From the NCBI RefSeq assembly GCF_013375555.1, contig NZ_JABXWB010000001.1, positions 1,674,001 to 1,738,000 of the forward strand: a stretch of DNA of 64,000 bases, in the 5' to 3' direction. This stretch comes from Sphingobium sp. EM0848 (lineage in GTDB: Bacteria; Pseudomonadota; Alphaproteobacteria; Sphingomonadales; Sphingomonadaceae). Position 1 is the first letter of the stretch. Each line of letters begins with the position of its first letter. Both the position numbers and the translations under genes were made by a program. This document shows positions 23,266 to 34,304 of the stretch, piece by piece. Under the pieces are notes generated by a model, which did no database searches, was not told the DNA's origin, and worked only from the letters and a program-made list of their open reading frames with translations.

Positions 23266-23375
23266 GGTTCTTCTCCAGCTTCAGGAGAGCAGAACCCCCG
23301 GTGCTCTATCCTTATGACGCGAAGATAGAAAGCCGACCGCCCGACCGGGAGGCCGATGCGACACTTTAAGACAAA

Positions 23376-23957
23376 TCAGTTGCCCGAACGCCGCTCAACA
23401 AAATGACGGCGGCAGAGAGCGACATAGCGGTCATTGCCACCGATTTCGGTCTGCTCCCCCTCGCGGATCGGGCGCCCCTCCCCGTCGACGCGCAGGTTCA
23501 TCGTCGCCTTCCGCCCGCATTCGCAGATCGTCTTGATCTCCGTCAGCGTGTCGGCAAGCCCCAGCAGCGCCGCACTGCCCTCGAACAATTGCCCCTGAAA
23601 ATCCGTGCGTATGCCATAACAGAGGACGGGAATGCCCAGCCGGTCGCATATGGCGGAAAGCTGCCAGACCTGTGCCGTGTTCAGGAACTGCGCCTCGTCG
23701 ACCAGCACGCAGGACAGCGGGGTCTGGGCATGCTGGGCTGCGATACCGGCGAACATGTCGGTCGCCGCGTCGAACAGATGCGCCTCCGCCTCCAGCCCGA
23801 TGCGCGAAACGATCAGGCCCTGCCCGTAGCGGTCGTCGATCGCGGCGGTCCAGAGCATGGTTTCCATGCCCCGTTCGCGATAGTTGAAACTGGATTGCAG
23901 CAGGGTCGTCGATTTCCCCGCATTCATCGAACTATAATAGAAATAGAGCTTGGCCAT
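23376..23957 (-). CDS. tdk: Thymidine kinase (type II)
   Basis: Thymidine kinase phosphorylates thymidine in the salvage pathway. The 193-residue protein has Walker [10 protein letters not shown] at about 9-17, the Walker-B-like VDEAQFL at about 86-92 with the catalytic glutamate, the lasso region with zinc cysteines ([12 protein letters not shown] and later CRRHF), and GNDRYVALC. Its ATG overlaps the TGA of the alpha/beta hydrolase by one base, so the two are translationally coupled. The following DUF6491 gene is 110 bases away. Confidence 0.97.
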   Translation of the reverse strand: MAKLYFYYSSMNAGKSTTLLQSSFNYRERGMETMLWTAAIDDRYGQGLIVSRIGLEAEAHLFDAATDMFAGIAAQHAQTPLSCVLVDEAQFLNTAQVWQLSAICDRLGIPVLCYGIRTDFQGQLFEGSAALLGLADTLTEIKTICECGRKATMNLRVDGEGRPIREGEQTEIGGNDRYVALCRRHFVERRSGN

Positions 23958-24853
23958 CAGCGTGCCATGGGCGCGATCTGCTTGAGGAAGCGAACCAGCG
24001 CATCCGCGAGCGCAATGCGCTTGTCGGAAAAACTGTGGTCGGTCGGCCAGACCATCAGCCGCGCGTCGGGATTGGCGGATTGCGCATCAGCCGTGACCTT
24101 GCGCGCCATGGAGCCGATGCCCCGTTCCGCACCGATGATGGTCAGCGGACGGCGGCCATAGCCGACAAGCTGGCGGCCGAGGTCGAATTTCTCGCCATTG
24201 GCGCGAATTTCTCCGGTCAGGCTTTCATAAGTGGCGCCCTTGAGCGGCGGGAGGTCGCCCGCCACTTCTTCCTTCCATGCCGCCTCGCCTTGCGGAGAGG
24301 AGAGAGCAGTGACGGTTTCGGCCGGGTCCCAGGGATCGATCAGGAACAGGCCCGCGACATGGGGTTCCGCGGCGGCGACATCGGCGGCCATGAAGCCGCC
24401 CATGCTGTGCCCGGCAACGACGATGGCGCTGGTATCAATGCGATATCTGGCGACATTGGCCGATTGCTGAAGGAATTGCAGCGCATTCCACGCATCTTCC
24501 GAGGCATGGGTGAAGGAGAAGCCGCCCGGACTGCCCCAGCTACCGCGATAATGGAGCGTCAGCACATTCCACCCGGCGCGACGCGCCGCCTGGGCAAGGT
24601 CCAGATTCTGCTCATTGCCGGGGAAGCCGTGGAGCAGCAGCAGCGTCGGGTGCAGGCCCGAACCTGCGGCGGTGTAGAGCACCGCGTTCAGTGCGCCGTC
24701 TTCGGAGGGGATGACGAAGGCACTCATGCCTGCTGGATAGGTCGCGTCGGGGGCGGGATCGCTGATGACGGCGGGATGGACCGCCGCTTCCTTCGCCGCC
24801 AACGGTGACGCAAGCGCCAAAGCTGCGGCCCCGAAAATCCCGATCCTTTTCAT
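23957..24853 (-). CDS. Exported alpha/beta hydrolase
   Basis: The protein starts with a signal peptide (about residues 1-20, ending SPLAAKE) and continues as an alpha/beta hydrolase: the oxyanion HGFPG at about 75-79, the nucleophile Ser150 in GHSMGG, and a late histidine in [11 protein letters not shown]. This is the serine dipeptidyl-peptidase/esterase style of fold. The substrate is unknown. It lies between rbfA and tdk with its stop overlapping the tdk start, an unusual partner for a thymidine kinase gene. The signal peptide indicates periplasmic action. Confidence 0.88.
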   Translation of the reverse strand: MKRIGIFGAAALALASPLAAKEAAVHPAVISDPAPDATYPAGMSAFVIPSEDGALNAVLYTAAGSGLHPTLLLLHGFPGNEQNLDLAQAARRAGWNVLTLHYRGSWGSPGGFSFTHASEDAWNALQFLQQSANVARYRIDTSAIVVAGHSMGGFMAADVAAAEPHVAGLFLIDPWDPAETVTALSSPQGEAAWKEEVAGDLPPLKGATYESLTGEIRANGEKFDLGRQLVGYGRRPLTIIGAERGIGSMARKVTADAQSANPDARLMVWPTDHSFSDKRIALADALVRFLKQIAPMAR

Positions 24854-24924
24854 GCCCCTTGCCCCTTTTGCCTCGCCTGCGGGAAAGACGCTGTTAGCCG
24901 GGCCGCGCCGTCACGTCGACGGGA

Positions 24925-25329
24925 TTACTCGCCTTCGTCCGGCTTTTCCAGATCGCGGGCGACCTTGGGATCACGCAGCAGCCTGTCGATATGGCTGCCT
25001 TCATCGAAGCTCTCATCGGCCAGGAATTTGAGCTTCGCCGCATATTTCAGGCGCACGCGGGTCGCGACCTCACGCTGGAGATAGGCGGTGTTGGTGCGCA
25101 GGGCCTTGATGACCGCCTGCTCATCCTGCCCCAGCAGCGATTTCACGAAAACCGTTGCATGGCGCAGATCGGGCGACATGCGGACTTCGGTGATGCTGAC
25201 GACATGGCTGGTCAGCACATCGTCATGCACATCGCCGCGCTGAAGGATGTCGGACAGGACGTGGCGCACCTGTTCGCCCACGCGGAGCAGACGGACAGAG
25301 GGGCCTTCATTTTGTTGAGCCATAGCCAA
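24925..25329 (-). CDS. rbfA: Ribosome-binding factor A
   Basis: RbfA binds the 30S subunit near helix 1 and helps late 16S maturation. The 134-residue protein has the KH-like pattern [37 protein letters not shown] and [18 protein letters not shown]. It follows infB after 38 bases that hold a C-rich/G-rich hairpin. In many relatives truB follows directly; here the alpha/beta hydrolase, tdk and DUF6491 genes intervene. Confidence 0.96.
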   Translation of the reverse strand: MAMAQQNEGPSVRLLRVGEQVRHVLSDILQRGDVHDDVLTSHVVSITEVRMSPDLRHATVFVKSLLGQDEQAVIKALRTNTAYLQREVATRVRLKYAAKLKFLADESFDEGSHIDRLLRDPKVARDLEKPDEGE

Positions 25330-25337
25330 AAACTCCC

Positions 25338-25357
25338 CCCTCCCTTCGGAGGGAGGG
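25338..25357 (-). repeat. CCCTCCC/GGGAGGG hairpin between infB and rbfA
   Basis: CCCTCCC (25338-25344) pairs with GGGAGGG (25351-25357) around TTCGGA. It is followed by TTTT on the plus strand and, after a G run, by TTTTT on the minus strand, so it may attenuate transcription between infB and rbfA. Its composition resembles the purL-purT repeats at 50986-51082. Confidence 0.55.
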
Positions 25358-25367
25358 TTTTCCTACA

Positions 25368-28007
25368 TTACAGCGTGCGAGCGCGTTCCTCGACCTCGAA
25401 CAGTTCGAGCGTATCGCCGACCTTGATGTCGTTCGTATCCTGAAGGACCGCACCGCACTCCATACCGGCGCGGACTTCGGACACGTCGTCCTTGAAGCGG
25501 CGCAGCGAGGCGATGTGGGTGCGCGACACGATGACATCGTCGCGGGTAAGGCGCGCGGCCAGACCCTTGCGGATGATGCCGTCGAGGACGAGCAGACCGG
25601 CTGCCTTGTCCTTCTTGCCCGCCGGGAACACCTGAAGCACCTCGGCCCGGCCGACGATGGTTTCGATGCGCTCTGGAGCCAGCTGGCCCGCCATTTCGCC
25701 GCGAACCTCTTCGAGCAGGTCGTAGATCACGTCATAATAGCGCAGCGAGATCTTCTCGCGTTCCGCCAGCTGACGCGCCTTGGCATTGGGACGCACGTTG
25801 AAGCCGATCAGCGGCGCGCGGCTGGCGGCAGCCAGCGTGACGTCGCTTTCGGTGATCGCGCCGACGCCCGAATGCAGGATGCGGACCTTGATCTCATCGG
25901 TCGAGATCTTGTTCAGCGACGACACGATCGCTTCCACCGACCCCTGCACGTCGCCCTTCACCACCACCGGATATTCGATGACCTTGGTGTTGAGCGCCGA
26001 GAACATATGCTCGAAGCTGGTCGGAGCCGCCGTGGTGCGCTTCTTGGTCGCCTGTTCCTGACGATAGGCCGCGACTTCGCGGGCGCGGGCTTCATTCTCG
26101 ACGACGGTGAGTTGATCGCCCGCCAGCGGAACACCCGACAGACCCAGAACCTCAACCGGGGTCGAAGGACCGGCGGTCTTCACATTCTGGCCCTTGTCGT
26201 TGATCAGAGCGCGGACCTTGCCGCTCTCCGCGCCGATGACGAAGGTGTCGCCGACCTTGAGCGTGCCCTTGCGGACCAGCACGGTCGCAACCGCGCCACG
26301 GCCCTTGTCGAGTTGCGCCTCGATCACATTGCCTTCGGCGGCGCGATCGGGGTTGGCGGTCAGTTCCATGACCTCGGCCTGGAGCAGGATCTTTTCGATC
26401 AGCTCGTCCAGACCGGTCTTCTTGAGCGCCGAAACCTCGACATCCTGGACGTCGCCGCCCATATCCTCAACGACGATTTCCTCGCTCAGCAGGCGCTCGC
26501 GCACCTTCTGCGGATTGGCTTCGGGCTTGTCGCACTTGTTGATCGCGACGATCATCGGGACGCCAGCCGCCTTGGTGTGATTGATGGCTTCGATGGTCTG
26601 CGGCATCAGCCCGTCATCGGCCGCCACCACGAGGATGACGATATCCGTGACGTTCGCGCCGCGCGCGCGCATTTCCGAAAAGGCTTCGTGGCCCGGCGTA
26701 TCGAGGAAGGTGATGACGTCACCGCCCTTGGTCGTCACCTGATAGGCGCCGATATGCTGGGTGATGCCGCCGCTTTCGCCCGCGACCACATCGGTCCCGC
26801 GCAGCGCGTCGAGCAGCGAGGTCTTGCCGTGGTCGACATGGCCCATGATGGTCACGACCGGCGCACGCGGCTTCAGCGCTTCAGGCGCGTCAACCTCACC
26901 CTCCATGCCGATTTCGACGTCGGCGTCGGACACGCGCTGGATGCGGTGGCCGAATTCCTCGACCAGCAGCTCCGCCGTATCCTGATCGATCGGCTGGTTC
27001 AGCGTGACGGCGGTGCCCATCTTGAACAGGGCCTTCACCAGATCCGCGCCCTTTTCGGCCATGCGGTTGGCGAGTTCCTGAACGGTGATGCTTTCCGGCA
27101 CGACCACGTCGCGGACCTGCTTTTCACGCTGCTGGGCGCCGCCCGAATAATGGGCGCGGCGTTCCTTCTCGCGGGCGCGCTTCAAGGCTGCGAGGCTGCG
27201 GGCGCGGGCGCTGTCGTCGTCCGCCAGAGCGCGGGTGACGGTGAGCTTGCCGGCCTGACGGCGATTGTCGTCGCCACGCTTGGCGCGATCCGGCTTGGCC
27301 GGTTCGGGGCGCTTGACCGGCGCAACCGGGGTGAAGCGGCGCGGCGGCGGCACGGTCGAAGAGGTGCTGGTGGTCGTCGCGGCGGGCTTCTGCTCGGCAG
27401 CAGCGGCGGCGGGCGCGGCTTCGACCGGAGCAGCGGCAGCAGGTGCAGCAGGCGCCTCGACCGGCTCGGGCGCGGGAGCAGGCGCCTTGGCAGCTTCCTC
27501 GGCGGCCTTGACGGCTTCCTCGGCCTGACGCGCGGCTTCCGCTTCGGCGGCCTCGGCGGCAAGGCGATTTTCCTCGGTGCGGCGCTTCTCTTCCTCGCTG
27601 GCGGCAAGACGCTGGGCGTCCTCACGGCGGCGCGCATCCTCCAGCGCGGTCATGCGGGCTTCCTCAGCCTCGCGCAGCAGCTTCGCCTGCAATTCCTGAC
27701 GCGACATCAGGCTCTGCGGCGGCGCGTGACGCACGGGCGCGGGTTGCGGCGCGCGGGCCTGGGGCTGCTGCGGCGCAGGGGCCGGAGCCGGTGCCGCAGC
27801 GACAGGCGCGGGTGCGGCCTGATCTTCAGGCGCAGCGTGACCGGACTCACCCGGCTTGCCCAGGATGCGGCGCCGCTTCACCTCAACCACGACCGTATTC
27901 TTGCGGCCATGGCTGAACTGCTGCTGCACCTGACCGGACTCGACCGTGCGCTTGATCCCCAGCGGCTTGCGGCCCAGAACCGGCTTGTCTTCCTTGCTGT
28001 CACTCAT
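25368..28007 (-). CDS. infB: Translation initiation factor IF-2
   Basis: IF-2 is the GTPase that places initiator tRNA on the 30S subunit. The 879-residue protein has an alphaproteobacterial N-terminus, a long low-complexity Ala/Pro/Glu region (about residues 60-240), and the GTPase core with G1 GHVDHGKTS (389-397), the DTPGHEAF G3 motif and the NKCDKP G4 motif, followed by domains II-IV. A second possible internal start at Met101 (MSRQELQ) could give a shorter isoform, as in E. coli. It sits in the usual ylxR-infB-rbfA order. A very long antisense frame arises from its GC-rich codon use. Confidence 0.98.
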   Translation of the reverse strand: MSDSKEDKPVLGRKPLGIKRTVESGQVQQQFSHGRKNTVVVEVKRRRILGKPGESGHAAPEDQAAPAPVAAAPAPAPAPQQPQARAPQPAPVRHAPPQSLMSRQELQAKLLREAEEARMTALEDARRREDAQRLAASEEEKRRTEENRLAAEAAEAEAARQAEEAVKAAEEAAKAPAPAPEPVEAPAAPAAAAPVEAAPAAAAAEQKPAATTTSTSSTVPPPRRFTPVAPVKRPEPAKPDRAKRGDDNRRQAGKLTVTRALADDDSARARSLAALKRAREKERRAHYSGGAQQREKQVRDVVVPESITVQELANRMAEKGADLVKALFKMGTAVTLNQPIDQDTAELLVEEFGHRIQRVSDADVEIGMEGEVDAPEALKPRAPVVTIMGHVDHGKTSLLDALRGTDVVAGESGGITQHIGAYQVTTKGGDVITFLDTPGHEAFSEMRARGANVTDIVILVVAADDGLMPQTIEAINHTKAAGVPMIVAINKCDKPEANPQKVRERLLSEEIVVEDMGGDVQDVEVSALKKTGLDELIEKILLQAEVMELTANPDRAAEGNVIEAQLDKGRGAVATVLVRKGTLKVGDTFVIGAESGKVRALINDKGQNVKTAGPSTPVEVLGLSGVPLAGDQLTVVENEARAREVAAYRQEQATKKRTTAAPTSFEHMFSALNTKVIEYPVVVKGDVQGSVEAIVSSLNKISTDEIKVRILHSGVGAITESDVTLAAASRAPLIGFNVRPNAKARQLAEREKISLRYYDVIYDLLEEVRGEMAGQLAPERIETIVGRAEVLQVFPAGKKDKAAGLLVLDGIIRKGLAARLTRDDVIVSRTHIASLRRFKDDVSEVRAGMECGAVLQDTNDIKVGDTLELFEVEERARTL

Positions 28008-28092
28008 ACGACTGAACTATACCCTTCACATCAACTCGACCGGCAAGGCCCGTCGGCGCCTTCATTCAATAAGCCGCTACCGACAGATTACG

Positions 28093-28749
28093 TTAGGCGC
28101 CCAGCACACCGGCGGAGTCCTGCTCCCCATGCACCGGCGCTCCGTTAGCGCAACCCAGATAGCTTTCCAAGCGGCCTATGGCCGCACGCAGACGCGACGC
28201 CGCACGCGAGTCGGTCACTGCGATATGGACGACATTATCCCGCCCCATTGCCATAGATAGGGCGTGTCGGTCCACAGGCAAGACGATACCCGCCAAATCC
28301 GTACCTTCCGCTTCCTGCCCGACGCGGTAGGCCTGATCGAGCTTGCGGTTGCCGTCGGCGGCCGCGTCAGCGGCGTGGAGCAGCAACTCGACCTGCCCCT
28401 TGCGGCAGGCGACGTCGATCTTTTCCGAGCCGGTGAGGACCATGGACGCCCTCGCCTCCAGTCCCAAGCGGTCGAGCAAAGCCTTGCGCAAACCGTCCTC
28501 AATAAGGGCGGGCAGCGTGTCGGGGATTTGCAGATCGCCGGTCTTGAACGCGCGGGCGAGTGCGCCCTTGAGCTTGCCCTTGGCCAGCGCCTGTTCGAGT
28601 TCGGCGCGTGACACGCCGATCCAGGCGCCACGGCCGGGAGCTTTGGCGCGGATGTCGGGCAGAATTTCACCGTTCGGGCCGCAAGCGAGCCGGACCAGCA
28701 TGTCCGGGTCCGCGCGGTCGCCCGACAGGATGCATTTGCGTTCGGTCAT
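28093..28749 (-). CDS. ylxR: YlxR/DUF448 RNA-binding protein with C-terminal L7Ae-like domain
   Basis: The N-terminal domain is DUF448/YlxR, with the RKCILSG start, an RLACGPNGEILPDI strand pair and the hallmark PGRGAW turn. The C-terminal half (about residues 90-190) resembles the L7Ae/L30e fold that is often fused to DUF448 in alphaproteobacteria. YlxR proteins sit between nusA and infB and are thought to bind RNA or nucleoid-associated targets. Here the gene lies 85 bases upstream of infB and is separated from nusA by the tautomerase gene. Confidence 0.93.
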   Translation of the reverse strand: MTERKCILSGDRADPDMLVRLACGPNGEILPDIRAKAPGRGAWIGVSRAELEQALAKGKLKGALARAFKTGDLQIPDTLPALIEDGLRKALLDRLGLEARASMVLTGSEKIDVACRKGQVELLLHAADAAADGNRKLDQAYRVGQEAEGTDLAGIVLPVDRHALSMAMGRDNVVHIAVTDSRAASRLRAAIGRLESYLGCANGAPVHGEQDSAGVLGA

Positions 28750-28812
28750 GTCAGCGCCTCCCTTATGGAAGCGGACATGCCGATCTCAATGCTATGGGAG
28801 AGCCTCAGCCTC

Positions 28813-29061
28813 TCATTGGGAAGTGACCGCAGCATTGGCGTCCTCCCCTGCATTTGGCCCAGGCTTGGGCGCAGGCGCGCGATCAGCGATAAGCTGACCG
28901 CCCGACCCATAATTTTCCGTCGAAATCTCGGAAATCACCACCTGCACGGCAGAGGCCGGCTTCCCCAGACGCTCGACGAGCGACTGGGTGACGTCGGCGA
29001 CGATGGCCGCCTTCTGCTCACGGGTGGCGTTTCCGGCCAGACGGATGTCGACAAAGGGCAT
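28813..29061 (-). CDS. 4-oxalocrotonate tautomerase-like protein
   Basis: The mature protein would begin with Pro (MPFVDIRL), the catalytic amino-terminal proline of the tautomerase superfamily. The body matches the small 4-OT fold: TREQKAAIVADVTQSLVERLGKPASAVQVVISEI with a GSGGQL turn. It has 82 residues against about 62 in classical 4-OT, the rest being an unstructured Pro/Ala tail. Its start is only six bases after the nusA stop, so it is cotranscribed with rimP-nusA and placed between nusA and ylxR. Its substrate is not predictable. Confidence 0.88.
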   Translation of the reverse strand: MPFVDIRLAGNATREQKAAIVADVTQSLVERLGKPASAVQVVISEISTENYGSGGQLIADRAPAPKPGPNAGEDANAAVTSQ

Positions 29062-29067
29062 CTTGGC

Positions 29068-30639
29068 TTACGCTTCCTCGCCTTCGAACCAGTGGGCGCG
29101 AGCGGCCATGATGATCTCATTGCCCTGCTCTTCGCTGAGGCCATATTCGGCGAGAATCCCGCCCTTGTCCTCATTGCTCTCATTGCGGCGGCGACGCTGG
29201 TCGACGCGCTTCTTGGCGATCAGCTCGTCGGTGGCGAGGTCGGCCAGATCGTCGAGCGTCTTCACGCCCGCCTTGCCCAGCGTCACCAGCATGGCTTCGG
29301 TGAGGTGCGGCATGTCGGCCAGCGCATCCTCGACGCCCAGCGCCTGACGCTCCTCACGGGCAGCGGCTTCGCGGCGGTCGAGCGCTTCCTGCGCACGGCT
29401 TTGCAACTCCTGCGCCAGTTCCTCGTCAAAGCCTTCGATCGCGGCCAGTTCGTCGATGCCGACATAGGCCACTTCCTCCAGCTCGCCAAAGCCTTCGGCC
29501 ACCAGCAGCTGCGAGAGGGTTTCGTCGACGTCCAGTTCGTTCTGGAACATTTCCGAACGGGCGACGAATTCCTTCTGGCGCTTCTCCGACGCGTCAGCCT
29601 CGGTCATGATGTCGATGGCCTTACCGGTCAGCTGCGAGGCAAGACGGACATTCTGGCCACGACGGCCGATGGCCAGCGACAGCTGATCGTCGGGAACGAC
29701 GACTTCGATGCGCTCCTCTTCCTCGTCGATGACGACGCGGGCGACCTGCGCGGGCTGGAGCGCGTTGACGACGAAGGTCGCCGTGTCCTCGCTCCACGGA
29801 ATGATGTCGATCTTCTCGCCCTGCATTTCCTGCACGACGGCCTGCACACGGCTGCCCTTCATGCCGACGCAGGCGCCGACGGGATCGATGCTCGAATCGC
29901 GGCTGATGACGCCGATCTTGGCGCGCGAACCCGGATCGCGGGCAGCGGCCTTGATCTCGATCACGCCGTCATAGATTTCGGGCACCTCCTGCGCGAACAG
30001 CTTCTTCATGAACTCAGGATGCGCGCGGCTGAGGAAAATCTGCGGCCCGCGATTTTCGCGGCGTACGTTCAGGATCACCGATCGGATGCGGTCGCCGACG
30101 CGGACGACTTCACGCGGAATCTGCTGGTCGCGGCGGATGACGCCTTCTGCGCGGCCGAGGTTCACGACGACATGGCCGAACTCGACCGACTTCACGACGC
30201 CGGTGATGATTTCACCCACGCGGTCCTTGAATTCCTCATGCTGGCGCTCGCGCTCGGCGTCGCGGACCTTCTGGAAGATCACCTGCTTGGCCGACTGGGC
30301 GTCGATGCGGCCCAGATCGATCGGGGGCAGCGGGTCGACGATGAAGTCACCGATCACGGCGTCCTTCTTCAGCTTCTGCGCCTGACGCAGATCGACCTGC
30401 TTGAAATAGTCGTCGACCGCCTCGACCACTTCGACGACGCGCCACAGGCGCAGGTCGCCGGTGTCCGGGTCCAGCTTCGCGCGAATGTCGTTTTCCGCGC
30501 CATAGCGCGCACGAGCGGCACGCTGGATCGCGTCTTCCATCGCCTCGATGACGATCGCCTTGTCGATCATCTTCTCGCTGGCGACGCTGTTCGCAATGGC
30601 GAGCAGCTCGGCCTTGTTGGCGGAAATGGCGTTGGCCAT
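29068..30639 (-). CDS. nusA: Transcription termination/antitermination factor NusA
   Basis: NusA binds RNA polymerase and nascent RNA to modulate pausing, termination and antitermination. The 523-residue protein has the N-terminal polymerase-binding domain, an S1 domain (around residues 130-200, [21 protein letters not shown]), two KH domains (including [28 protein letters not shown] and [18 protein letters not shown]), and C-terminal acidic helix-hairpin-helix repeats. It follows rimP by 12 bases. Confidence 0.97.
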   Translation of the reverse strand: MANAISANKAELLAIANSVASEKMIDKAIVIEAMEDAIQRAARARYGAENDIRAKLDPDTGDLRLWRVVEVVEAVDDYFKQVDLRQAQKLKKDAVIGDFIVDPLPPIDLGRIDAQSAKQVIFQKVRDAERERQHEEFKDRVGEIITGVVKSVEFGHVVVNLGRAEGVIRRDQQIPREVVRVGDRIRSVILNVRRENRGPQIFLSRAHPEFMKKLFAQEVPEIYDGVIEIKAAARDPGSRAKIGVISRDSSIDPVGACVGMKGSRVQAVVQEMQGEKIDIIPWSEDTATFVVNALQPAQVARVVIDEEEERIEVVVPDDQLSLAIGRRGQNVRLASQLTGKAIDIMTEADASEKRQKEFVARSEMFQNELDVDETLSQLLVAEGFGELEEVAYVGIDELAAIEGFDEELAQELQSRAQEALDRREAAAREERQALGVEDALADMPHLTEAMLVTLGKAGVKTLDDLADLATDELIAKKRVDQRRRRNESNEDKGGILAEYGLSEEQGNEIIMAARAHWFEGEEA

Positions 30640-30651
30640 GGTCGTAAACCC

Positions 30652-31176
30652 TTATTCTTCGGTTTCGAACTCGTCCGCCCCATCGGAGGAGAGCGGCATA
30701 CTAGCAGCAATCAGCGCGTCGGTCAGTATCAGCTTGGCATCCCCGACCAGCGCGAAAGGGATGACCACGGCACCGGCCTTGGCGTCGGTGAAAAGGATAT
30801 TCTCGCCCTCGACGCCGTTCAGCACGCCCCGGAAGCTCTTGCGGCCGGAGACGGTTTCGGTGGCGGCGATCTTCGCCTCATGCCCGGCCCACTCCATGAA
30901 GTCGTGCAGGCGGGTCAGAGGACGGTCGATGCCCGGCGAGCTGACTTCCAGGCGATAGGCTTCCTCGATCGGGTCGGCTTCGTCCAGCACGTCCGAGAGG
31001 CGGCGGGAGATGGTGGCGCAATCCTCGATGACGAGCTGCTTCGTTTCGGGCCGCTCGGCCATGATCTGAAGCGTATATTCGTCACCCGACCCGAACAGCT
31101 TGATGCGCACGAGGTCGAAGCCCAAGGCTTTCACCTCCGGTTCGATCAGGGCTGTCAGTTCGGCGATGTCCGCCAT
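30652..31176 (-). CDS. rimP: Ribosome maturation factor RimP
   Basis: RimP assists 30S maturation. The protein has the standard RimP pattern: ALIEPEVKALGFDLVRIKLFG, the EDCATISRRLSDVLDEADPIEEAYRLEVSSPGIDRPLT core, and an Sm-like C-terminal domain. I chose the ATG at 31176, giving 174 residues, because GGAG lies just upstream; a longer frame begins at 31194. It is the first gene of the large minus-strand transcription/translation cluster, and the promoter should lie in 31177-31444. Confidence 0.96.
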   Translation of the reverse strand: MADIAELTALIEPEVKALGFDLVRIKLFGSGDEYTLQIMAERPETKQLVIEDCATISRRLSDVLDEADPIEEAYRLEVSSPGIDRPLTRLHDFMEWAGHEAKIAATETVSGRKSFRGVLNGVEGENILFTDAKAGAVVIPFALVGDAKLILTDALIAASMPLSSDGADEFETEE

Positions 31177-31444
31177 GGAGTCTCCAAAAAGCAAAAATGT
31201 GCGGCCTCCCGTCGCCGCAGGCTCCCGCCCGCGACCCCAACATGTTTGACGATGTAAGGAAGCAAGGGCGATATAAGCGCGATGCGACGCCGCTGCAACA
31301 ACATTTGTTGCGGATCATTGTCACGCCTGCATTTGCACCCGCTGCACGCCAGACCAAGGGCGCCGTTCAGCAGGGAAAGAACTTGTTCCCTTCAATGTCT
31401 CTTAACCCCCCGCCGCTTATCGCAATGGAAACAGGGGGGATTTC

Positions 31445-32179
31445 ATGCTGCGCATCTTATTGCCAATTGGCCTTTTCGTTGCCGCACTGCTCTATTTCGG
31501 CGGCTTTCTCAATTCCGGTTATACCCGCGACGTCGAACGACCGGTAAGGGACGTTATGACTGCGCTTGAGGGGCTGGATGTCCGGAGAGAGCCAGGATCG
31601 CCAGGCACCGATCCGTCGCGTTCGGGAGGCGTGATGCCCGATTTCAAACTGGAACGCGAACCGGGCAAGATGGTCTGGGTGGTCATGGCGGGGGACAAGG
31701 TCGCCACCCGCATGATCGCGACGCTGGAGCCGCTCAAGGACGGTGCGGCTACCCGCATCCACGCTGCGGTTGAACGCGGCGACGCGCCCGAGGATATCGT
31801 CTCACCCGCCTTCCGGTCGGAGAAGATCACGCTCGGCCTGTTCGCTGCCGCACTGGAAAGCCAGATCAACAAGCTGACACTCGCCTGGGGGCCGCAATGC
31901 GACCAGTTGGTGCAGGAATTCCTGAACGGCGGATCGCCGGGATCGGACGACCGTAGCACGCTGGGCGGCGCGATCGGAGCGACATCCCGTGACATCATGC
32001 GGATCGGGGCAGCCGATACCAAGCTGCGCGCAGCGGGTTGCGATCCGGATCAACGCCCCAAGGATGCCGCTCCACTCACCCCGGCGATAACGCCGCCGCA
32101 CTCCATGTCCGGCCCAGCGCCTCAGGACGAGGTCCGCTTCGAACCGGGCAAGCCGATGATCGATCCGACCGTCCGCTGA
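31445..32179 (+). CDS. Hypothetical membrane-anchored protein, 244 residues
   Basis: A single N-terminal hydrophobic segment (about residues 3-22) should act as a membrane anchor or uncleaved signal, followed by a soluble domain that probably faces the periplasm. The ATG at 31445 has a GGGGGG-type purine tract just upstream. The mature domain has two well-spaced cysteines (WGPQCDQL and AAGCDPDQ) that could form a disulfide. The C-terminus is Pro-rich. I do not recognise a family. The gene is divergent from rimP and shares a bidirectional terminator with pyrG at its end. Confidence 0.75.
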   Translation: MLRILLPIGLFVAALLYFGGFLNSGYTRDVERPVRDVMTALEGLDVRREPGSPGTDPSRSGGVMPDFKLEREPGKMVWVVMAGDKVATRMIATLEPLKDGAATRIHAAVERGDAPEDIVSPAFRSEKITLGLFAAALESQINKLTLAWGPQCDQLVQEFLNGGSPGSDDRSTLGGAIGATSRDIMRIGAADTKLRAAGCDPDQRPKDAAPLTPAITPPHSMSGPAPQDEVRFEPGKPMIDPTVR

Positions 32180-32185
32180 AACGAA

Positions 32186-32210
32186 AAACGGGGCCAGTCC
32201 GGCCCCGTTT
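32186..32210. terminator. Bidirectional terminator between the hypothetical gene and pyrG
   Basis: AAACGGGGCC and GGCCCCGTTT are perfect 10-bp complements around a five-base loop, with T-rich sequence on the outgoing side of each strand. Confidence 0.88.
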
Positions 32211-32213
32211 CTC

Positions 32214-33845
32214 TTATACCAACCGGCTCTGCTTGACCGCCGCTTCAATGAAGCTGGCGAAGAGCGGATGCGGGTCGAAGGGCTTGGACTTGAGTTCCGG
32301 GTGGAACTGGACGCCCACGAACCAGGAATGATCCGGCCGCTCGACAATCTCCGGCAGCGTGCCGTCCGGCGACATGCCCGAGAAGATCAGGCCGCCCTTT
32401 TCCAGCGGCTCGCGATAGCCCGCATTGACCTCATAGCGATGACGGTGCCGCTCGCTGATCTCGCTCGCACCGTAAATACCCGACACCACGCTGTTGCCGC
32501 TGAGCTTGGCGGGATAGGCGCCCAGACGCATGGTGCCGCCCAGATCGGTTTCGGCGGTGCGCTTTTGCAGGCCTTCCTTGCTCATCCACTCCGTGATGAG
32601 GCCGACGACCGGCTCGCTGGTTTCGCCGAACTCGGTGGTCGAGGCGTTTTCGATGCCCGCCGTGTTCCGCGCGCCCTCGATGCAGGCCATCTGCATGCCG
32701 AGGCAGATGCCGAAGAAGGGCACGTTACGCTCACGGGCGAACTTGACCGAGGCGATCTTACCCTCCGAACCGCGCACCCCGAAGCCGCCGGGGACGAGGA
32801 TGCCGTGCATCGGCTCAAGGCTGGCGGCGAGATCCTCGCCCTTCTCGAACAGCTCGGCGTCGATCCAGCGGATATTGACCTTCACCCGGTTGGCAAGGCC
32901 GCCATGGTGCAGCGCTTCATGCAGCGACTTATACGCATCGAGCAGGCCGACATATTTGCCGACCACGCCGATCGTAACCTCGCCCTCGGGGTTGAGCTGG
33001 CGGTCCATGATGTCGTCCCAGCGTTCCAGCTTGGGCGCGGGCGCATCCTTGATACCGAAGGCGCGCAGCACTTCCTCGTCCAGCCCCTCGTCATGATATT
33101 GCTGGGGCACGGCATAGATGCTGCTGGCGTCGAGTGCCGGAATCACAGCTTCGGGCCGGACATTGCAGAAGAGCGCGATCTTCTTGCGCTCGCTCTCCGG
33201 CAGCGGATGCTCGCAGCGGCAGAGCAGGATATCGGGCTGGATGCCGAGCGAAGTCAGTTCGCGCACGCTATGCTGGGTCGGCTTGGTCTTCAGTTCGCCC
33301 GCCGCCGCGATGTACGGCACCAGCGTCACATGGACGAAGATCGACTGGCCGCGATCAAGGTCATTATGCAGCTGACGGATCGCCTCCATGAAGGGCAGCG
33401 ATTCGATGTCCCCCACCGTGCCGCCAATCTCGCACAGCACGAAATCGAGGTCGTCGGTATCCGCCAAGGCGAAGGCCTTGATCTCATCGGTGACGTGCGG
33501 GATCACCTGCACCGTCGCGCCCAGATAATCGCCGCGCCGCTCACGCTGAATGATGGTCTGATAGACCCGGCCCTGCGTCACATTGTCCGACTGCCGCGCC
33601 GAAACGCCGGTAAAGCGCTCATAATGGCCAAGGTCGAGGTCGGTTTCCGCCCCGTCATCGGTCACATAGACTTCGCCATGCTGATACGGACTCATCGTGC
33701 CCGGATCGACGTTGAGATAGGGATCGAATTTCCGAATGCGCACACGGAAACCTCGCGCCTGCAACAGAGCTGCAAGCGAAGCGGCCATCAGGCCCTTGCC
33801 AAGCGAGGAGACCACGCCGCCGGTGATGAAAATATACCGCGCCAT
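32214..33845 (-). CDS. pyrG: CTP synthase
   Basis: CTP synthase aminates UTP with glutamine-derived ammonia. The 543-residue protein has the N-terminal synthetase domain (SSLGKGL P-loop-like motif, [23 protein letters not shown]) and the C-terminal class I glutamine amidotransferase domain with the nucleophile cysteine in GICLGMQMA and a late catalytic His-Glu pair (GVQFHPE). It follows tpiA and secG, a widely conserved alphaproteobacterial arrangement. Confidence 0.98.
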   Translation of the reverse strand: MARYIFITGGVVSSLGKGLMAASLAALLQARGFRVRIRKFDPYLNVDPGTMSPYQHGEVYVTDDGAETDLDLGHYERFTGVSARQSDNVTQGRVYQTIIQRERRGDYLGATVQVIPHVTDEIKAFALADTDDLDFVLCEIGGTVGDIESLPFMEAIRQLHNDLDRGQSIFVHVTLVPYIAAAGELKTKPTQHSVRELTSLGIQPDILLCRCEHPLPESERKKIALFCNVRPEAVIPALDASSIYAVPQQYHDEGLDEEVLRAFGIKDAPAPKLERWDDIMDRQLNPEGEVTIGVVGKYVGLLDAYKSLHEALHHGGLANRVKVNIRWIDAELFEKGEDLAASLEPMHGILVPGGFGVRGSEGKIASVKFARERNVPFFGICLGMQMACIEGARNTAGIENASTTEFGETSEPVVGLITEWMSKEGLQKRTAETDLGGTMRLGAYPAKLSGNSVVSGIYGASEISERHRHRYEVNAGYREPLEKGGLIFSGMSPDGTLPEIVERPDHSWFVGVQFHPELKSKPFDPHPLFASFIEAAVKQSRLV

Positions 33846-33935
33846 GGGAGGAGAGGCTTAGCCTTTTACAAACGAGTTGGGCAAGCGCGCGAATCCACGC
33901 GCGAGCAAAAAAAGTCGGATTGAGCGGTAAGTCGC

Positions 33936-34304
33936 TTAGTTGGCGAGCGGAACCGCGCCGTTGGAGGCGTTGCCGCTCGGCGCACCCGCCGGCGGATTAT
34001 TGCCCGCCGCCGGTGCCGGCGCCGAAGCCGGAGCGCTGGGGGCCTGCTTTACCAGCGAAGTGTCGATGTCGCTCGGGCGATGCTGGATCGATGCGATGAC
34101 CGCCAGAACGATCGACAGCGACACGAAGATGGTCGCCAGAATCGTGGTCGAGCGGGTCAGGAAATCCGCCGCACCACGCGCCGACATGAACCCCGCCGGG
34201 CTGCCGCCGACGCCCAGGCCGCCGCCTTCCGACTTCTGCATCAGGATGACGGTGACCAGCAGAGCGGCAACAATGGCCTGCACGACAAGGAGGAAGGTGA
34301 ACAT
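33936..34304 (-). CDS. secG: Preprotein translocase subunit SecG
   Basis: SecG is the small non-essential subunit of the SecYEG channel. From ATG 34304 the protein has 122 residues: two membrane helices (MFTFLLVVQAIVAALLVTVILM and a second near residues 50-75) around the conserved QKSEGGGLGVGG loop, then a long Pro/Ala-rich tail. The longer upstream start at 34370 is not supported, because AAGGAGGAAGG lies just before the ATG at 34304. Context tpiA-secG-pyrG confirms the call. Confidence 0.95.
   Translation of the reverse strand: MFTFLLVVQAIVAALLVTVILMQKSEGGGLGVGGSPAGFMSARGAADFLTRSTTILATIFVSLSIVLAVIASIQHRPSDIDTSLVKQAPSAPASAPAPAAGNNPPAGAPSGNASNGAVPLAN

Noticed and set aside
25515..28148. 877-codon plus-strand frame opposite infB, with RGG-like stretches
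   Set aside because: This is a shadow of the infB Ala/Pro/Glu region. There is no ribosome site or recognisable domain.
28765..31257. 830-codon plus-strand frame across nusA and rimP
   Set aside because: It spans several real minus-strand genes and their gaps, and its composition is that of reverse-complemented codons.
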